Shown one piece after another: positions 1 to 12,345 of a stretch of DNA of 64,000 nucleotides. Below the pieces are notes generated by a model. That model saw only the letters and a program-made list of their open reading frames with translations. It did not search any database and was not told the origin of the DNA. The translations under genes were made by a program, and so were the position numbers. This DNA is from Capra hircus (Eukaryota > Chordata > Mammalia > Artiodactyla > Bovidae): NCBI RefSeq assembly GCF_001704415.2, contig NC_030813.1, positions 19,362,001 to 19,426,000 of the forward strand, given 5' to 3'. Numbering within the stretch: position 1 is the stretch's first letter; every line of letters begins with the position of its first letter.

Positions 1-1097
1 ATTAGCATATCTACATTGCAGTTGACAGGAAGGTTATGCTGCTGACAATTTTTGTTCCTTTGCAGTTGGATTTAGTTCAGTATGGATTTGAGACAGTTCC
101 TAAAGCAGTGTTTTTTCACTAGTTAAGTCTATAGAATATATTTTCTTTGTGAAGACTGTTGGGCACAGGTAGCACAATTCCAACTTGCTAATGAATATCT
201 GGGTTCTTGCACTGAGATCTTTCTTATGCATACTCAAAGTCCAGGGATGTCATTTCGTGTATCAGTGACATTCCATGGCATTTAAAGAGAAATGGATTCT
301 GGTGCTTTTCTACAGAAAGGCTAGCAACAAGAGACACATACAGGATTCTGTGAGTCTAATGATTTTCGCAATCCTAGGGTTTAAATGTCTTGTTTTTTTT
401 TTCAGCTATCCTTCCAGGGTATCCTATACACTATGTAAAGTAAATAAACAAGCCTTGTTATATGATATATTCTACCAAAACTTCAGTTTGTTAACCCAGT
501 TTGTATATGTGCTAACAAATAAAGGTGAATAATGAAAAAGAAAAGGCAGCTTTTATCTGAAATATTCTCATATCTCCTAGAGAATTAATGTTAAAGTTTA
601 TTTCTTCATTTCTCCCCAAAGCCAAAATGAGCAACTAACCTGGAATTATTCCAGATACGTCTATCTGAATTATAGGTTACTGCTCCTAAATCCTATAGAA
701 ATTAAGTAAAACAAACATTTGCAAAGAATAGGTTAGAATCCTGACATACTTCATTTAATTAATGCATTTTAAACTTTCAGCCTTATTGAATAGATAGTTG
801 AAATAATTTAAGATTAATATTTGTTTTCTTGAATAAACTAAATGGTTTCCAGTGAATTCAAATAGCCGTCTTATGGAAAACTAGATTCCCACATGTACTT
901 ATACCCATTTCCAAATCCTATTTTCAGTTATATTCGTCTGTTTCAGTTTCTTTCTTTCCCAGTACTAGTACCAAGAGATTATTAAAATTATAACTATATC
1001 ATACATTGGCATTGTGTTTCTACATGAATTGTAGAATTGGCTTGTCTTTTTCCCTCCTCCCCTGGGAAAAATATCATTTTGGTATTTATATTGTGAT
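1..1097. other. Intronic sequence, nothing recognised
   Basis: This is AT-rich sequence upstream of the first clear repeat. The open frame at 275-532 has no recognisable protein similarity and no splice or promoter context. From the downstream exons, it is most likely TBCK intron. Confidence 0.5.
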
Positions 1098-1325
1098 TCA
1101 GTTTATGATGCATGATACAGGATGCTCAGGGCTGTTGCACTGGGATGACCCAGAGGGATGATATGGGGAGGGAGGTAGGAGGGGGGTTCAGGATGGGGAA
1201 CATGTGTACACCCATGGCAGATTCATGTTGATATATGGCAAAACCAATACAATATTGTAAAGTAATTAGCCTCCAATTAAAATAAATAAATTTATATTTA
1301 AAAATAAATAAAAAATAAAAAGTAG
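1098..1325 (+). mobile_element. L1-BT 3' end fragment
   Basis: This is a truncated ruminant L1 3' untranslated region. The diagnostic parts are the G-rich run (ggagggaggtaggagggggg) at about 1165, the segment reading tatggcaaaaccaatacaat, and the terminal AT-rich A tail. No coding capacity remains. Confidence 0.85.
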
Positions 1326-1772
1326 AGAAAATTGATATACAATAATGAGTTTTATATTTTCCAAAATCAGGATATGCCTTTCTACGTATTCATGTCTTAT
1401 AGTTTCTCTGTGGTGTTTTATTTCTTATGTATTTCTTATTTGGCTTATTACTATTTTAACCTTTCTCTTGCCATTATTATTAGGATATTTTATTTCATTA
1501 TATTTTCTAGCTGGTTATATATAAAGAAAGATTGCTGGCTTTACAAACAGTTTAATATAGTGGAAAACTGCAGAGTGGCACCGGCACCCCACTGCCCATG
1601 GGCATTACCATGTTGTCCATGTTTTTGATCCCTAGACCACTGTGAGAGTTCTCCACTTACTGCCTCCATGTCTTCCACCCTCACTTCAACCACTTTAAAC
1701 AACAAAATAATTCCCAGTTACCTGTCTTTGAAATGCATCAGTTCTTAATTGATCTCAAGTCTGTATGTATAC
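1326..1772. other. Spacer between inverted L1-BT ends
   Basis: This is AT-rich sequence with a 98-codon open frame at 1332-1628 that resembles nothing known and is hydrophobic only because of its T-rich composition. It lies between a + strand and a - strand L1-BT end, so it would be the loop of a possible hairpin. Confidence 0.45.
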
Positions 1773-2006
1773 CTTTTTTTAATTTATCTATTTTAATCAG
1801 AGGCTAATTACAATATTGTAGTGGGTTTTGCCATACGTTGATGTGAATCAGCCATGGGTGTACATGTGTTCCCCATCCTGAACCCCCCTCCCACCTCCCT
1901 CCCTATCCCATCCCTCAGGGTCATCCCAGTGCACCAGCCCTGAGTACCCTGTCTCATGCATAGAACTTGGACTGGCGATCTGTTTCACATATGGTAATAT
2001 ACATAT
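1773..2006 (-). mobile_element. L1-BT 3' end fragment, reverse orientation
   Basis: This is the reverse complement of the L1-BT 3' UTR. It starts with the poly(A) tail read as T-rich sequence at 1773, passes through the C-rich complement of the G-rich run near 1880, and ends where BovB sequence begins. It pairs with the + copy at 1098-1325. Confidence 0.82.
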
Positions 2007-2977
2007 CTCCAAGGCAAACCATTCAATATCACGGTTATCCAAGTCTATGCCCCAACCAGTAATGCTGAAGAAACTGAAATTGAACGGTTTTATGAAGACC
2101 TACAAGACCTTTTAGAACTAACACCCAAAAAAGATGTGCTTTTCATTACAGGGGACTGGAATGCAAAAGTAGGAAGTCAAGAAACACCTGGAGTAACAGG
2201 CAGATTTGGCTTTGGAATGCGGAATGAAGCAGGGCAAAGACTAATAGAGTTTTGCCAAGAAAATGCACTGGTCATAGCAAACACCCTCTTCTAACAACAC
2301 AAGAGAAGACTCTACACATGGACATCACCAGATGGTCAACACCGAAATCAGATTGATTATATTCTTTGCAGCAAAAGATGGAGAAGCTCTATACAGTCAA
2401 CAAAAACAAGACCAGGAGCTGACTGTGGCTCAGATCATGAACTCCTTATTACCAAATTCAGACTTCAGTTGAAGAAAACAGGGAAAACCGCTAGACCATT
2501 CAGGTATGACCTCAATCAAATCCCTTATGATTATACAGTGGAAGTGAGAAATAGATTTAAGGGCCTAGATCTGATAGATAGAGTGCCTGATGAACTATGG
2601 AATGAGGTTCGTGACATTGTACAGGAGACAGGGATCAAGACCATCCCCATTGAAAAGAAATGCAAGAAAGCAAAATGGCTGTCTGGGGAGGCCTTACAAA
2701 AGGCTGTGAAAAGAAGAGAGGCAAAAAGCAAAGGAGAAGAGGAAAGATATAAGCATCTGAATGCAGAGTTCCAAAGAATAGCAAGAAGAGATAAGAAAGC
2801 CTTCTTCAGTGATCAGTGCAAAGAAATAGAGGAAAACAACAGAATGGGAAAGACTAGAGATCTCTTCAAGAAAATTAGAGATACCAAGGGAACATTTCAT
2901 GCAAAGATGGGCTTGATAAAGGACAGAAACAGTCTGGACCTAACAGAAGCAGAAGATATTAAGAAGAGGTGGCAAGA
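2007..2977 (+). mobile_element. BovB (RTE) LINE, 5' portion: endonuclease and linker
   Basis: This is a 5'-truncated BovB retrotransposon. The first part reads as the late part of the apurinic-type endonuclease domain (protein phrase VIQVYAPTSNAEETEIERF, with GDWNAKVG later) but has an in-frame stop near 2293. An open stretch at 2469-2987 covers the linker between endonuclease and reverse transcriptase. The element is interrupted at 2977 by an L1-BT and resumes at 4531. It cannot encode a working protein. Confidence 0.9.
2961..2977 (+). repeat. Left target-site duplication of inserted L1-BT
   Basis: The 17-base sequence AAGAAGAGGTGGCAAGA belongs to BovB and recurs with one mismatch at 4514-4530, after the A-rich tail of the inserted L1. 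This marks the exact insertion point. Confidence 0.85.
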
Positions 2978-4513
2978 CAGTCATTAAGACAGTATGGTAC
3001 TGGCACAAAGACAGAAATATAGATCAATGGAACAAAATAGAAAGCCCAGAGATAAATCCACAAACCTATGGACACCTTATCTTCGACAAAGGAGGCAAGA
3101 ATATACAATGGAGTGAAGACAATCTCTTTAACAAGTGGTGCTGGGAAAACTGGTCAACCACTTGTAAAAGAATGAAACTAGATCACTTTCTAACACCACA
3201 CACAAAAATAAACTCAAAATGGATTAAAGATCTAAACGTAAGACCAGAAACTATAAAACTCCTAGAGGAGAACATAGGCAAAACACTCTCTGACATAAAT
3301 CACAGCAGGATCCTCTATGATCCACCTCCCAGAAGTCTGGAAATAAAAGCAAAAATAAACAAATGGAATCTAATTAAAATTAAAAGCTTCTGCACAACAA
3401 AGGAAAATATAAGCAAGGTGAAAAGACAGCCTTCTGAATGGGAGAAAACAATAGCAAATGAAGCAACTGACAAACAACTAATCTCAAAAATATACAAGCA
3501 ACTTATGCAGCTCAACTCCAGAAAAATAAACGACCCAATCAAAAAATGGGCCAAAGAACTAAATAGGCATTTCTCCAAAGAAGACATATGGATGGCTAAC
3601 AAATACATGAAAAGATGCTCAACATCACTCATTATCAGAGAAATGCAAATCAAGACCACAATGAGATACCATTTCACACCAGTCAGAACGGCTGTGATCC
3701 AAAAGTCTACAAGCAATAAATGCTGGAGAGGATGTGGAGAAAAGGGAAGCCTCTTACACTGTTGGTGGGAATGCAAACTAGTACAGGCACTATGGAGAAC
3801 TGTGTGGAGATTCCTTAAAAAATTGCAAATAGAGCTGCATTATAACCCAGCAATCCCACTGCTGGGCATACACACCAAGGAAACCAGAATTGAAAGAGTC
3901 CCATGTACCCTAATGTTCATTGCAGCACTGTTTATAATAGCCAGGACATGGAAGCAACCTAGATGTCCACCAGCAGATGAATGGATAAGAAAGCTGTGGT
4001 ACATATACACAATGGAGTATTACTCAGCCATTGAAAAGAATACATTTGAATCAGTTCTAATGAGGTGGATGAAACTGGAGCCGATTATACAGAGTGAAGT
4101 AAGCCAGAAAGAAAAACACCAATACAGTATACTGACACATATATACGGAATTTAGAAAGATGGTAATGATGACCCTGTATGCGAGACAGCAAAAGAGACA
4201 CAGATGTATAGAACGGACTTTTGGACTCTGAGGGAGAGGGAGAGGGTGGGATGATTTTGGAGAATGGCATTGAAACATGTATACTATCATGTAAGAAACG
4301 AAGTGCCAGTCTATGTTCAATACAGGATACAGGATGCTTGGGGCTGGTGCATGGGGATGATCCAGAGAGATGATATGGGGTGGGAGGTGGGAGGAGGGTT
4401 CAGGATTGGGAGCTCGTATACACCCGTAGTGGAATCATGTCAATGTATGGCAAAACCAATACAGTACTGTAAAGTAAAATAAAGTAAAAATAAAATTTAA
4501 AAAAGAAAAAAAG
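2978..4513 (+). mobile_element. L1-BT LINE inserted into BovB
   Basis: This is a 5'-truncated ruminant L1 holding the last third of ORF2 and the 3' UTR. The long open frame at 3172-4155 (327 codons) contains the typical L1 ORF2 C-terminal sequence: the zinc-knuckle-like CWRGCGEKGSLLHCWWEC segment, then WYIYTMEYYSAI. The 3' UTR has the G-rich run near 4377 and ends in an A-rich tail. There is no reverse transcriptase core or ORF1, so the element is dead. Its long open frame suggests a fairly recent insertion. Confidence 0.9.
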
Positions 4514-4530
4514 AAGAAGTGGTGGCAAGA
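4514..4530 (+). repeat. Right target-site duplication of inserted L1-BT
   Basis: AAGAAGTGGTGGCAAGA differs at one position from 2961-2977. BovB sequence continues directly after it. Confidence 0.85.
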
Positions 4531-6133
4531 ATACACGGAAGAACTGTACAAAAAAGATCTTCACAACCCAGATAATCATGATGATGTGATCACTAATCTA
4601 GAGCCAGACATCTTGGAATGTGAAGTCAAGTGGGCCTTAGAAAGCATCACTACGAACAAAGCTAGTGGAGGTGATGGAATTCCAGTTGAGCTGTTTCAAA
4701 TCCTGAAAGATGATGCTGTGAAAGTGCTGCACTCAATATGCCAGCAAATGTGGAAAACTCAGCAGTGGCCACAGGACTGGAAAAGGTCAGTTTTCATTCC
4801 AATCCCAAAGAAAGGCAATGCCAAAGAATGCTCAAACTACCGCACAGTTGCACTCCTCTCACACGCTAGTAAAGTAATGCTCAAAATTCGCCAAGCCAGG
4901 CTTCAGCAATACGTGAACCGTGAACTCCCTGATGTTCAAGCTGGTTTTAGAAAAGGCAGAGGAACCAGAGATCAAATTGCCAACATCCACTGGATCATCG
5001 AAAAAGCAAGAGAGTTCCAGAAAAACATCTTTCTGCTTTATTGACTATGCCAAAGCCTTTGACTATGTGGATCACAATAAATTGTGGAAAATTCTGAAAG
5101 AGATGGGAATATCAGACCACTAACCTGCCTCTTGAGAAATCTGTATGCAGGTCAGGAAGCAACAGTTAGAACTGGACATGGAACAACAGACTGGTTCCAA
5201 ATAGGAAAAGGAGTACGTCAAGGCTGTATATTGTCACCCTGCTTATTTAACTTCTATGCAGAGTACATCATGAGAAACGCTGGACTGGAAGAAGCACAAG
5301 CTGGAATCAAGATTGCTGGGAGAAATATCAATAACCTCAGATATGCAGATGACACCATCCTTATGGCAGAAAGTGAAGAGGAGCTAAAAAGCCTCTTGAT
5401 GAAAGTGAAAGAGGAGAGTGAACAAGTTGGCTTAAAGCTCAACATTCAGAAAACGAAGATCATAGCATCCGGTCCCATCACTTCATGGGAAATAGATGGG
5501 GAAACAGTGGAAACAGTGTCAGACTTTATTTTTGGGGGCTCCAAAATCACTGCAGATGGTGATTGCAGCCATGAAATGAAAAGACACTTACTCCTTGGAA
5601 GAAAAGTTATGACCGACCTAGATAGCATATTCAAAAGCAGAGACATTACTTTGCCAACTAAGGTCTGTCTAGTCAAGGCAATGGTTTTTCCTGTGGTCAT
5701 GTATGGATGTGAGAGTTGGACTGTGAAGAAAGCTGAGTGCCGAAGAATTGATGCTTTTGAACTGTGGTGTTGGAGAAGACTCTTGAGAGTCCCTTGGAAT
5801 GCAAGGAGATCCAGCAAGTCCATTCTGAAGGAGATCAACCCTGGGATTTCTTTTGAAGGAATGATGCTAAAGCTGAATCTCCAGTACTTTGGCCACCTCA
5901 TGCGAGGAGTTGACTTATTGGAAAAGACTTTGATGCTGGGAGGGATTGGGGGCAGGAGGAGCAGGGGACGACCCAGGATGAGATGGCTGGATGACATCAC
6001 TGACTCGATGGACGTGAGTCTGAGTGAACTCCGGGAGATGGTGATGGACAGGGAGGCCTGGCGTGCTGTGATTCATGGGGTTGCAAAGAGTCAGACACGA
6101 CTGAGCGACTGAACTGAACTGAACTGAACTGCA
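4531..6133 (+). mobile_element. BovB LINE, 3' portion: reverse transcriptase to 3' end
   Basis: This continues the BovB copy split by the L1-BT. Open stretches at 4586-5044 and 5084-6112 encode the reverse transcriptase fingers and palm and the C-terminal region. Motif A is seen as FIDYAKAFD (near 5040, in a shifted frame) and motif C as RYADDTILMA (near 5340), both with their catalytic aspartates. A frameshift near 5035 and a stop near 5121 break the protein. The copy ends in the family's short ACTGA-type tandem tail at about 6110-6133. Confidence 0.93.
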
Positions 6134-7163
6134 TGTACATGTTTCAGTGTATGTATGCTTATACATACAAACAGTTCTAAGCCTCATAATTGGAATCATT
6201 CCTGAATCTCTTTAAGTAGAAACTCCTCTGATGTCATTAAGTGTTATGTACATGTTTCTAACTTTTGTCCTAAGTGATAGGCAAGAAATTTTCTGACCTA
6301 TTAACAGCTGAAAATCAATCAGAAAAAAATTGTTACAGAATTCTAGGGCTGAAAAAAACATAAGATGTCTGCTCCTGGCCCTTCATTTTATACGTGAAAA
6401 AGCTAAGACCCAGAGAAATGAAATATCTCCAAAATATTAAACTGTATATCAAAGAGAAAATTACTTTCTTTACAGAAATTTTTTAGTAGCACATTTATGA
6501 AAATTTTAGCATAAAATCCCTAATCACTGAAGAAGTTCTGTCTCCATACATTTCATATTCATGTACATTATCTCACTTATTTGAGGGAGAAAAATATTCT
6601 CTCTAGTATGAGAGCTATATTATGCAGCTTCCAGAGCATGACAGTTTTATTTCAGACTTCCATTTCAGATGCTAGGTTTCTGTATCTTAGAAATAGTAAC
6701 CTTTCCTGGTCTCTCTACAAGCAAGAGGGATAAATGAAAATACTATAATGCCGTTTAAACAATTTATTTTTTTTAATATCTTTGCAAGTTGGTAAAGTTT
6801 TTGAGGATTGTTTTTCTTTGTTAGTGTTCCTTTGAGAATGGTAGTTAATGGCACTGCTGGTCCCTCCTCATACGTTAGCTAGAAATAGCTATTACTAAGA
6901 AAGCAGAGTCTGCTTACTGTAGACATGTGGGAAGATAACAATTACTGGATATTGCTCTAAAAACTCTGAGTTTTATATATTCTAAGCCTTACTAATAGTT
7001 TACATGATGCAAGATTTACTCAGCAGTGTATGGATGTACCTAACAAAAGTAACTTTTTTCCTTTCCTTTTTTCTTCAAAAACTGTTTATTATTTCTTATG
7101 GTTTGACTGAAGTTTTTATGCTGATAATTCAAAAAATATGATCCTCTAGCCATTGTTGTTTGT
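6134..7163. other. Intronic sequence, nothing recognised
   Basis: This is AT-rich unique-looking sequence. I see no exon-like open frame, no promoter signature and no repeat I can name. Confidence 0.5.
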
Positions 7164-7338
7164 TGCTCTGTTGCCCAGTCATGTCTAACTCTGTGACACC
7201 ATGGACTGCAGCGTGCCAGGCCTCCCTGTCTCTCATCATCTCCCAAAGTTTGCCCAAGTTCATGTCCATTGCATTGGTGATAACATCCAGCCATCTCATG
7301 CTCTATCATCCGCTTCTCCTCCTGCCTTCAATCTCCAA
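7164..7338 (-). mobile_element. BovB 3' fragment, antisense
   Basis: This is a diverged reverse-strand piece of the BovB 3' end. The segments that read, on the + strand, as the complement of the C-terminal coding region and its flanking GACTGAGC tail are clear (for example near 7205 and 7300). Confidence 0.75.
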
Positions 7339-8440
7339 CCTAGCCACACTTTCTCCCAAACACTAGTTTCTGTCTCCAGCCACATCTCAACACTTCAACT
7401 TGGTAGATAGACCCCGTGCATCCTGTTTCACAAGTCTAAATCAGAACTTGTCTTCCCCTTGTCTGCTGTCTGTCATTGTTACTGTCTTCTTTTCTCCCTT
7501 AACCACCCATGTCCAAAACATAAGCACCATTTTTTCTCATCACTGTTCTTTATCTTTCATAAATTTTCCTATAGTGCCTCTCATGTATTCTTCCTTTACC
7601 TTTAATCAATACACCCAATTTCACTGAACAGCTACTGAATTTCAGGCTCTCTGCTAGGTAGTGGAAGTGTAAAAACAAGCCCTAGTCACTGCTTTAAGGA
7701 GCTCATGGTATCTTTACTGGAAGAGACCAGTATCAGTATGGAACAGGGTCTGTAAACCTGAGACACTCTGGTTGGATACTTGTGAACTAAACTTTAAAAA
7801 AATTCTTTCAAAATGAAAATAGCTTCCTGACAAATTTCTGCCTTGTTCATAGCAGGATTAATTGGAACAAATGTGGAAAGGATTTTAAATGAGAGATTTA
7901 TTCAGCATGCCTCCTAGAGGTAGAACCAAAGCTTTAGAATCAAAACACCTTCCCCGTGTGTTTGATTGAATTACTTCACACAGAATATACATGTAAACCC
8001 CCACTTCTTTCTTCACAAACTCCTATTCATCCTTTTACTCTTTACTCATGTGTTGCCTTTTTAAAATGTTTCCAAATTGTCCACTTGCTTCTCGGCAAAT
8101 GAACCACTGCTTTTCCTGTATCATGACGGAAACCAAATTTCAGTGGGTTCAGGAGTGAATGTAAAGAAGTGAATGTAGAGGTGAGAAGATAGATAGCGGC
8201 TAGAAAGTACTTGCCCCTTGGAGAGTAATTGTATTATTTTTACATTTAGCTTTCACTATGGATGGGAGAGAATTGGATATATTTGTAGGCCAAGGGAATG
8301 ACTGAAGGAAAAAAAGATAATGAATAGAGCAAAGCTCTCGGTTTCCAGTGTCATCACTTAATCTAGATCTTCATAAAATTCACTTATTACAAGACTTTCT
8401 GCCTACTTTTTTCCCCATCTCTAATTCACCCTGCAAAATA
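7339..8440. other. Intronic sequence with possible old repeat near 7600-7750
   Basis: There is no gene. The stretch at about 7600-7750, in which a sentence-like order of common ancient-repeat words (gctactgaatttcaggctct, then aaggagctcatggtat) can be read, resembles a widespread old mammalian repeat whose family I cannot name. Confidence 0.4.
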
Positions 8441-8765
8441 TGGCCTAATTAATCTTCCTAAAATAGTGCTGTTGACATGTGACACATTCCTCCAAAAATC
8501 CTACAGTTCTTATCTATTTCTTATGTCCTTGAGCTTCTCTGTCTTCAGAGCCCTCATGGTCTGTCGCCTACCTACTTATTCAGTGCTATTTCTCTCTTTT
8601 TCTCAGAACAGATGTTCATTCAGTAAAACTAGTCTCTTCATTACCATTTTCATACCCATTGACTCTTAAGTTCTATCAGAACAAGTATCTTTGTTTTGTT
8701 CATAAATGTATCCCAAGCACATTGTATATACCTAGTGGGTACTCAATAATTATTTATGGACTGAT
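8441..8765 (+). mobile_element. L2-type LINE 3' remnant
   Basis: The sequence has the order of an L2 3' end: pyrimidine-rich body, then a block ending in tagtgggtactcaataatta near 8735. It is strongly diverged. Confidence 0.5.
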
Positions 8766-8994
8766 TCCTTGCTCATTCAAACCTTAGAACTCTTACAGTT
8801 ACCTACTTATGCAGCACTCCTCTTCCTCTTTTCTACTTTTCTAAACCTTACTGATTGTTTCCTGACTCAAGTCCCACTTCTTCCACCTATTTTTTGCTAA
8901 CTACTTCTCCCCATTATTGTGTTTATTCCTTTCCCTGTATTCTCATAGCATGTAGCTGTGATTTCATACACTGAATCTTATGAGAGAAGCATTG

Positions 8995-9235
8995 TAATAA
9001 TGTGGTTAAGAGCTCAGACTCCAGAGCCAGACTAAAGTTGAATCCTGACTCTGTTACTTACTGATTATGTGGCCTTTGTTATTTAACCTTTCTCTACCCC
9101 AATTTCCTTATCTGTAGCATGATCAAAATAATAAAATCTACCTCACAGAATTGTTGTAAGATTGAAATGAGGTCATATATGTCAAATGCCAATCACAGTG
9201 ACCAGCACATAGCAAGCACAATATAAATATTTTCT
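8995..9235 (+). mobile_element. MIR SINE
   Basis: This is a nearly complete mammalian-wide interspersed repeat. It begins with tggttaagagctcagactcc, has the core region (atttccttatctgtagcatg), and ends in the tail that contains agcacatagcaagcac. Confidence 0.85.
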
Positions 9236-11037
9236 GTCATTATTGTATAGTTTTATTATTGGTTTTATGTTAGTATTTTCCAATCAGATTAGGGACTCTT
9301 TGAGGTGAAAATGGTGTTTTATCTCTACATGGCTCAGCCCAAAGCTGGTTGATTAAATATTTTTAATTGATGATTTATTAAAAATTTAGACTATATTAAG
9401 ACTACCATGAAATTCAAGCTGCTTCACTTGGGATGTGATTTTTAAAAACAACTTATTTCATATAAAGATACACAGTCTACCAAACATTTTTACCTTTGTT
9501 ATATCAATTGATCCTTACAATAAATTGGTTTATTCTCACAGTCCAGCTTAGAATTGTATGGTCAGAGAAGGTAAGCATCTAATACCCTATTTGTCAGCAC
9601 TACCACATCCCCTACTTCTTGCCTGCTCAGGCAGGTGCAGGACAGATTATTAAGTCTTCTGTATAAACAGACATTCTACTACAAAAAAGAATATCACTAC
9701 CCCTTCTTATAGGTATGCCCAAATCTCTACAAACGGCTGCCTTGGGCACTACCCTTCACTTACCTTGGGAGAGAGCGAGGGGAAGTGATTTGAGTGTCCA
9801 GAAACACCTACCTCTCTACCCTGCAGGATGAGAAGGGAGGGGCATCTTATCTTGAACACTGTGGTCACCATGAAGTTGACCCACACCACCTCCAACTAAA
9901 GTTCCTTATGTAATTTGGGAGGAGAGCGGACACTGGGATAATAATTGGAAGTTGTAATTTTAGTCACTTCTCACCTAGCCCCAGGAAGGGGGGACTGGGA
10001 GAGGGCGGGCAGGGGAGACGTCCTTGGCTTTTGCTGGCAGTTTCTGTTTCTCGTTAGCATGTTAGAGCCACTTTGTTTCAACCCAGGAATAACATCATTC
10101 AGCATCCTGTTACACATGTATACATTCATTTACCAAACATTTCAGCACCTTCTCTGGGCAGAGCCCTCTCATCTCTTGCTATGAGAGATACAAAAGAAAT
10201 CTAAGCAAGTTAAGCTATTGATATACCTGGCTCTTCGTTGATCAGCATGTTTGTATTGATCTTTTCTCTCTCCTCAAAACATGATATGTCAGTTGAAGGC
10301 TCTTTGGAGTAGAGTTTTCCTTAAGAAAGTGTATTTAAAAAAAAGTGTTTTCATTGTGTTGAAATATGCATTATTTAATACATTGATAGCTGGCCCTGTG
10401 ATGTTCCCTGTCTTATAAACGTGTCTACTTTTGTTTTTCATGCTTTCTGATTTCCACCTTTCTTTTAGAAGTTTATCTTTAGTATTACAGTTGGTGTTCT
10501 AATTCTAAATGTTTTTGCTCAAAATAAGGTAGATCTCTATAGGAAATGTATACAGTGTGTGCCACTTTCTGTGCTACCTCATTTTAGTTTCTTGAATTAG
10601 AAAGTAGATATTTAATAAATGCTGCTTTGCTTCCAAAATGAAGAAACTTTAAATTGACCCAAAGAATCAGTACTATAGACATTCTAAGGTCATCCTGTCC
10701 CAGAGAAAAACCCTCAGAAGCTCCAGGAAACTATCAATCTATCCTGTATTTCCTGAACACCGCTCCTGGCCTCATTTATACCCAGGTACAACTTGGCAAC
10801 TAAACCACCACCGTAAATGTCATTTGAAATCCTTAATCTCTAAGTGGCTTTAGAGAGGCTAATTTTTTATATTAAGATTTTATCTTTCTTTCTCACCCTC
10901 CCCCTAAACACACAGATACACAAAATAATATACGAAAACTGCTTCCTTACATAGGGAAGGGTGTTTGTTGTTTTTAACCTTCTAATATACATTATGAGTA
11001 TGATCACATAGGGAGTTTTTTCTGAGTGCAGGATCTT
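9236..11037. other. Intronic sequence, nothing recognised
   Basis: This is old intron. A slightly GC-richer patch lies at about 9970-10025 but has too few CpGs for a CpG island and no linked exon. Confidence 0.5.
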
Positions 11038-11169
11038 AGTGAAAATGAAGTGAAGTCGCTTAGTCGTGTCCAACTCTTTGCAACCTGTGGACTGTAGCCC
11101 ACCAAGCTCCTCCATCAATGGGATTCTGCAGGCAAGAATACTGGAGTGGGTTGCCATTTCCTTCTCCAG
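11038..11169 (-). mobile_element. Bov-tA SINE, truncated
   Basis: This is the body half of a reverse-strand Bov-tA, from gaagtcgcttagtcgtgtcc to ttgccatttccttctccag. The tRNA-Glu-like head is missing. Confidence 0.88.
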
Positions 11170-11407
11170 ATCTTAAAGGAAATGCAATTCTTGCTAAGAA
11201 AAATAATAACCAGTAAGCAGTAATCTACTAAATAATTTCTAATATATTAAACTAGGAAAACCTGTATAATTATCTAGTGATGGTAATGTAATTTACATTT
11301 ATGTTGATAGAAGCTTGAAAAAGTATATGTAATATTCTTCAATGCCAGTAGGCCCTTTTCTCTAAATTCTTCATACATTTGATGAAGAGGTGGATAAAGA
11401 TCAGTTT

Positions 11408-11454
11408 ATTCAAATATTTTTTTTATTCTTTTTTTTTTAATTCAAATATTTTTT
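11408..11454. repeat. 15-base direct repeat around a T-rich insert
   Basis: ATTCAAATATTTTTT occurs at 11408-11422 and again at 11440-11454. Only T-rich sequence lies between. This has the form of a target-site duplication around a poly(A) tail on the minus strand with no element body. Confidence 0.6.
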
Positions 11455-12107
11455 GAAGCAGAAAACAAGGTAGTCCTTACCAGTGAAACATGGCAGTAAA
11501 CCTCAAACGTTTTTTCTCCAATTGTCTGTATTAACGTTTGTGTGTCTCCTTTCTGAATGCATGAAAGCCTGCCCTACTTGCTGGTATTTTTTTAAATCAT
11601 TTAAAAACTTCATCTGAATTTAAGCATAATAATAATTTTATTGTTTTTCTTTAACATGTTTTAGACATATTTCTCTACATATTTTCTAGTGCTAGATCTG
11701 GTTACCTACAATGGTGACCATAAGCCATGAGTTCTCATTTGTGAAGCCTTTTCGTATTGCTGTAAATATTTGGTAAGAATTATCTTCAGACAGAATAGAT
11801 TCATAGTTATGAAGTATTTAAGAGAAGTATATAATAGTGCTGGTCGAAAATAAATCTCATATTTTTATAAATGTTTAAATTTTCAAAAATAGCTCAGCTT
11901 AATGATTAAAAGTTAAACACAGAAAAGCATTAAGATAAAAAGTTGTTAATTCCACTGAATCACAGACTTTTACAATTTCTATGCATCATTCTTATATCTA
12001 TGAAAATATGTTTATATACACATGCATGTGTTTATGCACACACACATATTCACTGTGATATATGTCACCAAACTGGTATTGTAGTGGATTTATTGGGTTT
12101 TTTAAAG
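11455..12107. other. Intronic sequence, nothing recognised
   Basis: This is AT-rich sequence with no exon-like frame and no named repeat. Confidence 0.45.
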
Positions 12108-12345
12108 TATTTATTTTATTTATCTACTCATTTATTTATTTGACTACGTCGGGTCTTCGTTGTGGCACAGGATCTTCATTGTGTCATGTGGGATCATTCA
12201 CTGTGGTGCACAGACTCTCTAGTTGTGGTGCGTGGGCTAGTTGCTCTGCAGCATATGGGATCTTAGTTCCCCAACCAGGGATCAAACCCTCATCCCTTGC
12301 ACTGCAAGACAGATTCCTTAACCACTGGACCACAAAGGAGGTTCC
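12108..12345 (-). mobile_element. CHR SINE
   Basis: This is a Cetartiodactyla CHR-type SINE in reverse. On the + strand it reads T-rich tail, then gggtcttcgttgtggcacag, and ends with the complement of the tRNA-like head (ccttaaccactggaccac) near 12320. Confidence 0.8.

Noticed and set aside
78..135. Possible exon after the CAG near 76
   Set aside because: The acceptor looks good (tttttgttcctttgcag) and the frame is open for 18 codons, but no usable donor follows before the stop and the peptide does not match TBCK.
3172..4155. 327-codon open frame as a host gene
   Set aside because: Its sequence is the C-terminal part of L1 ORF2, it leads into an L1-BT 3' UTR, and it is bounded by a target duplication.
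5084..6112. 342-codon open frame as a host gene
   Set aside because: It is the BovB reverse transcriptase palm and C-terminal region with the RYADD box. Upstream frameshift and stop break the element.
9945..10184. Possible promoter or CpG island at the GC-richer patch
   Set aside because: CpGs are few, the patch is short, and no first exon or transcript evidence is visible.
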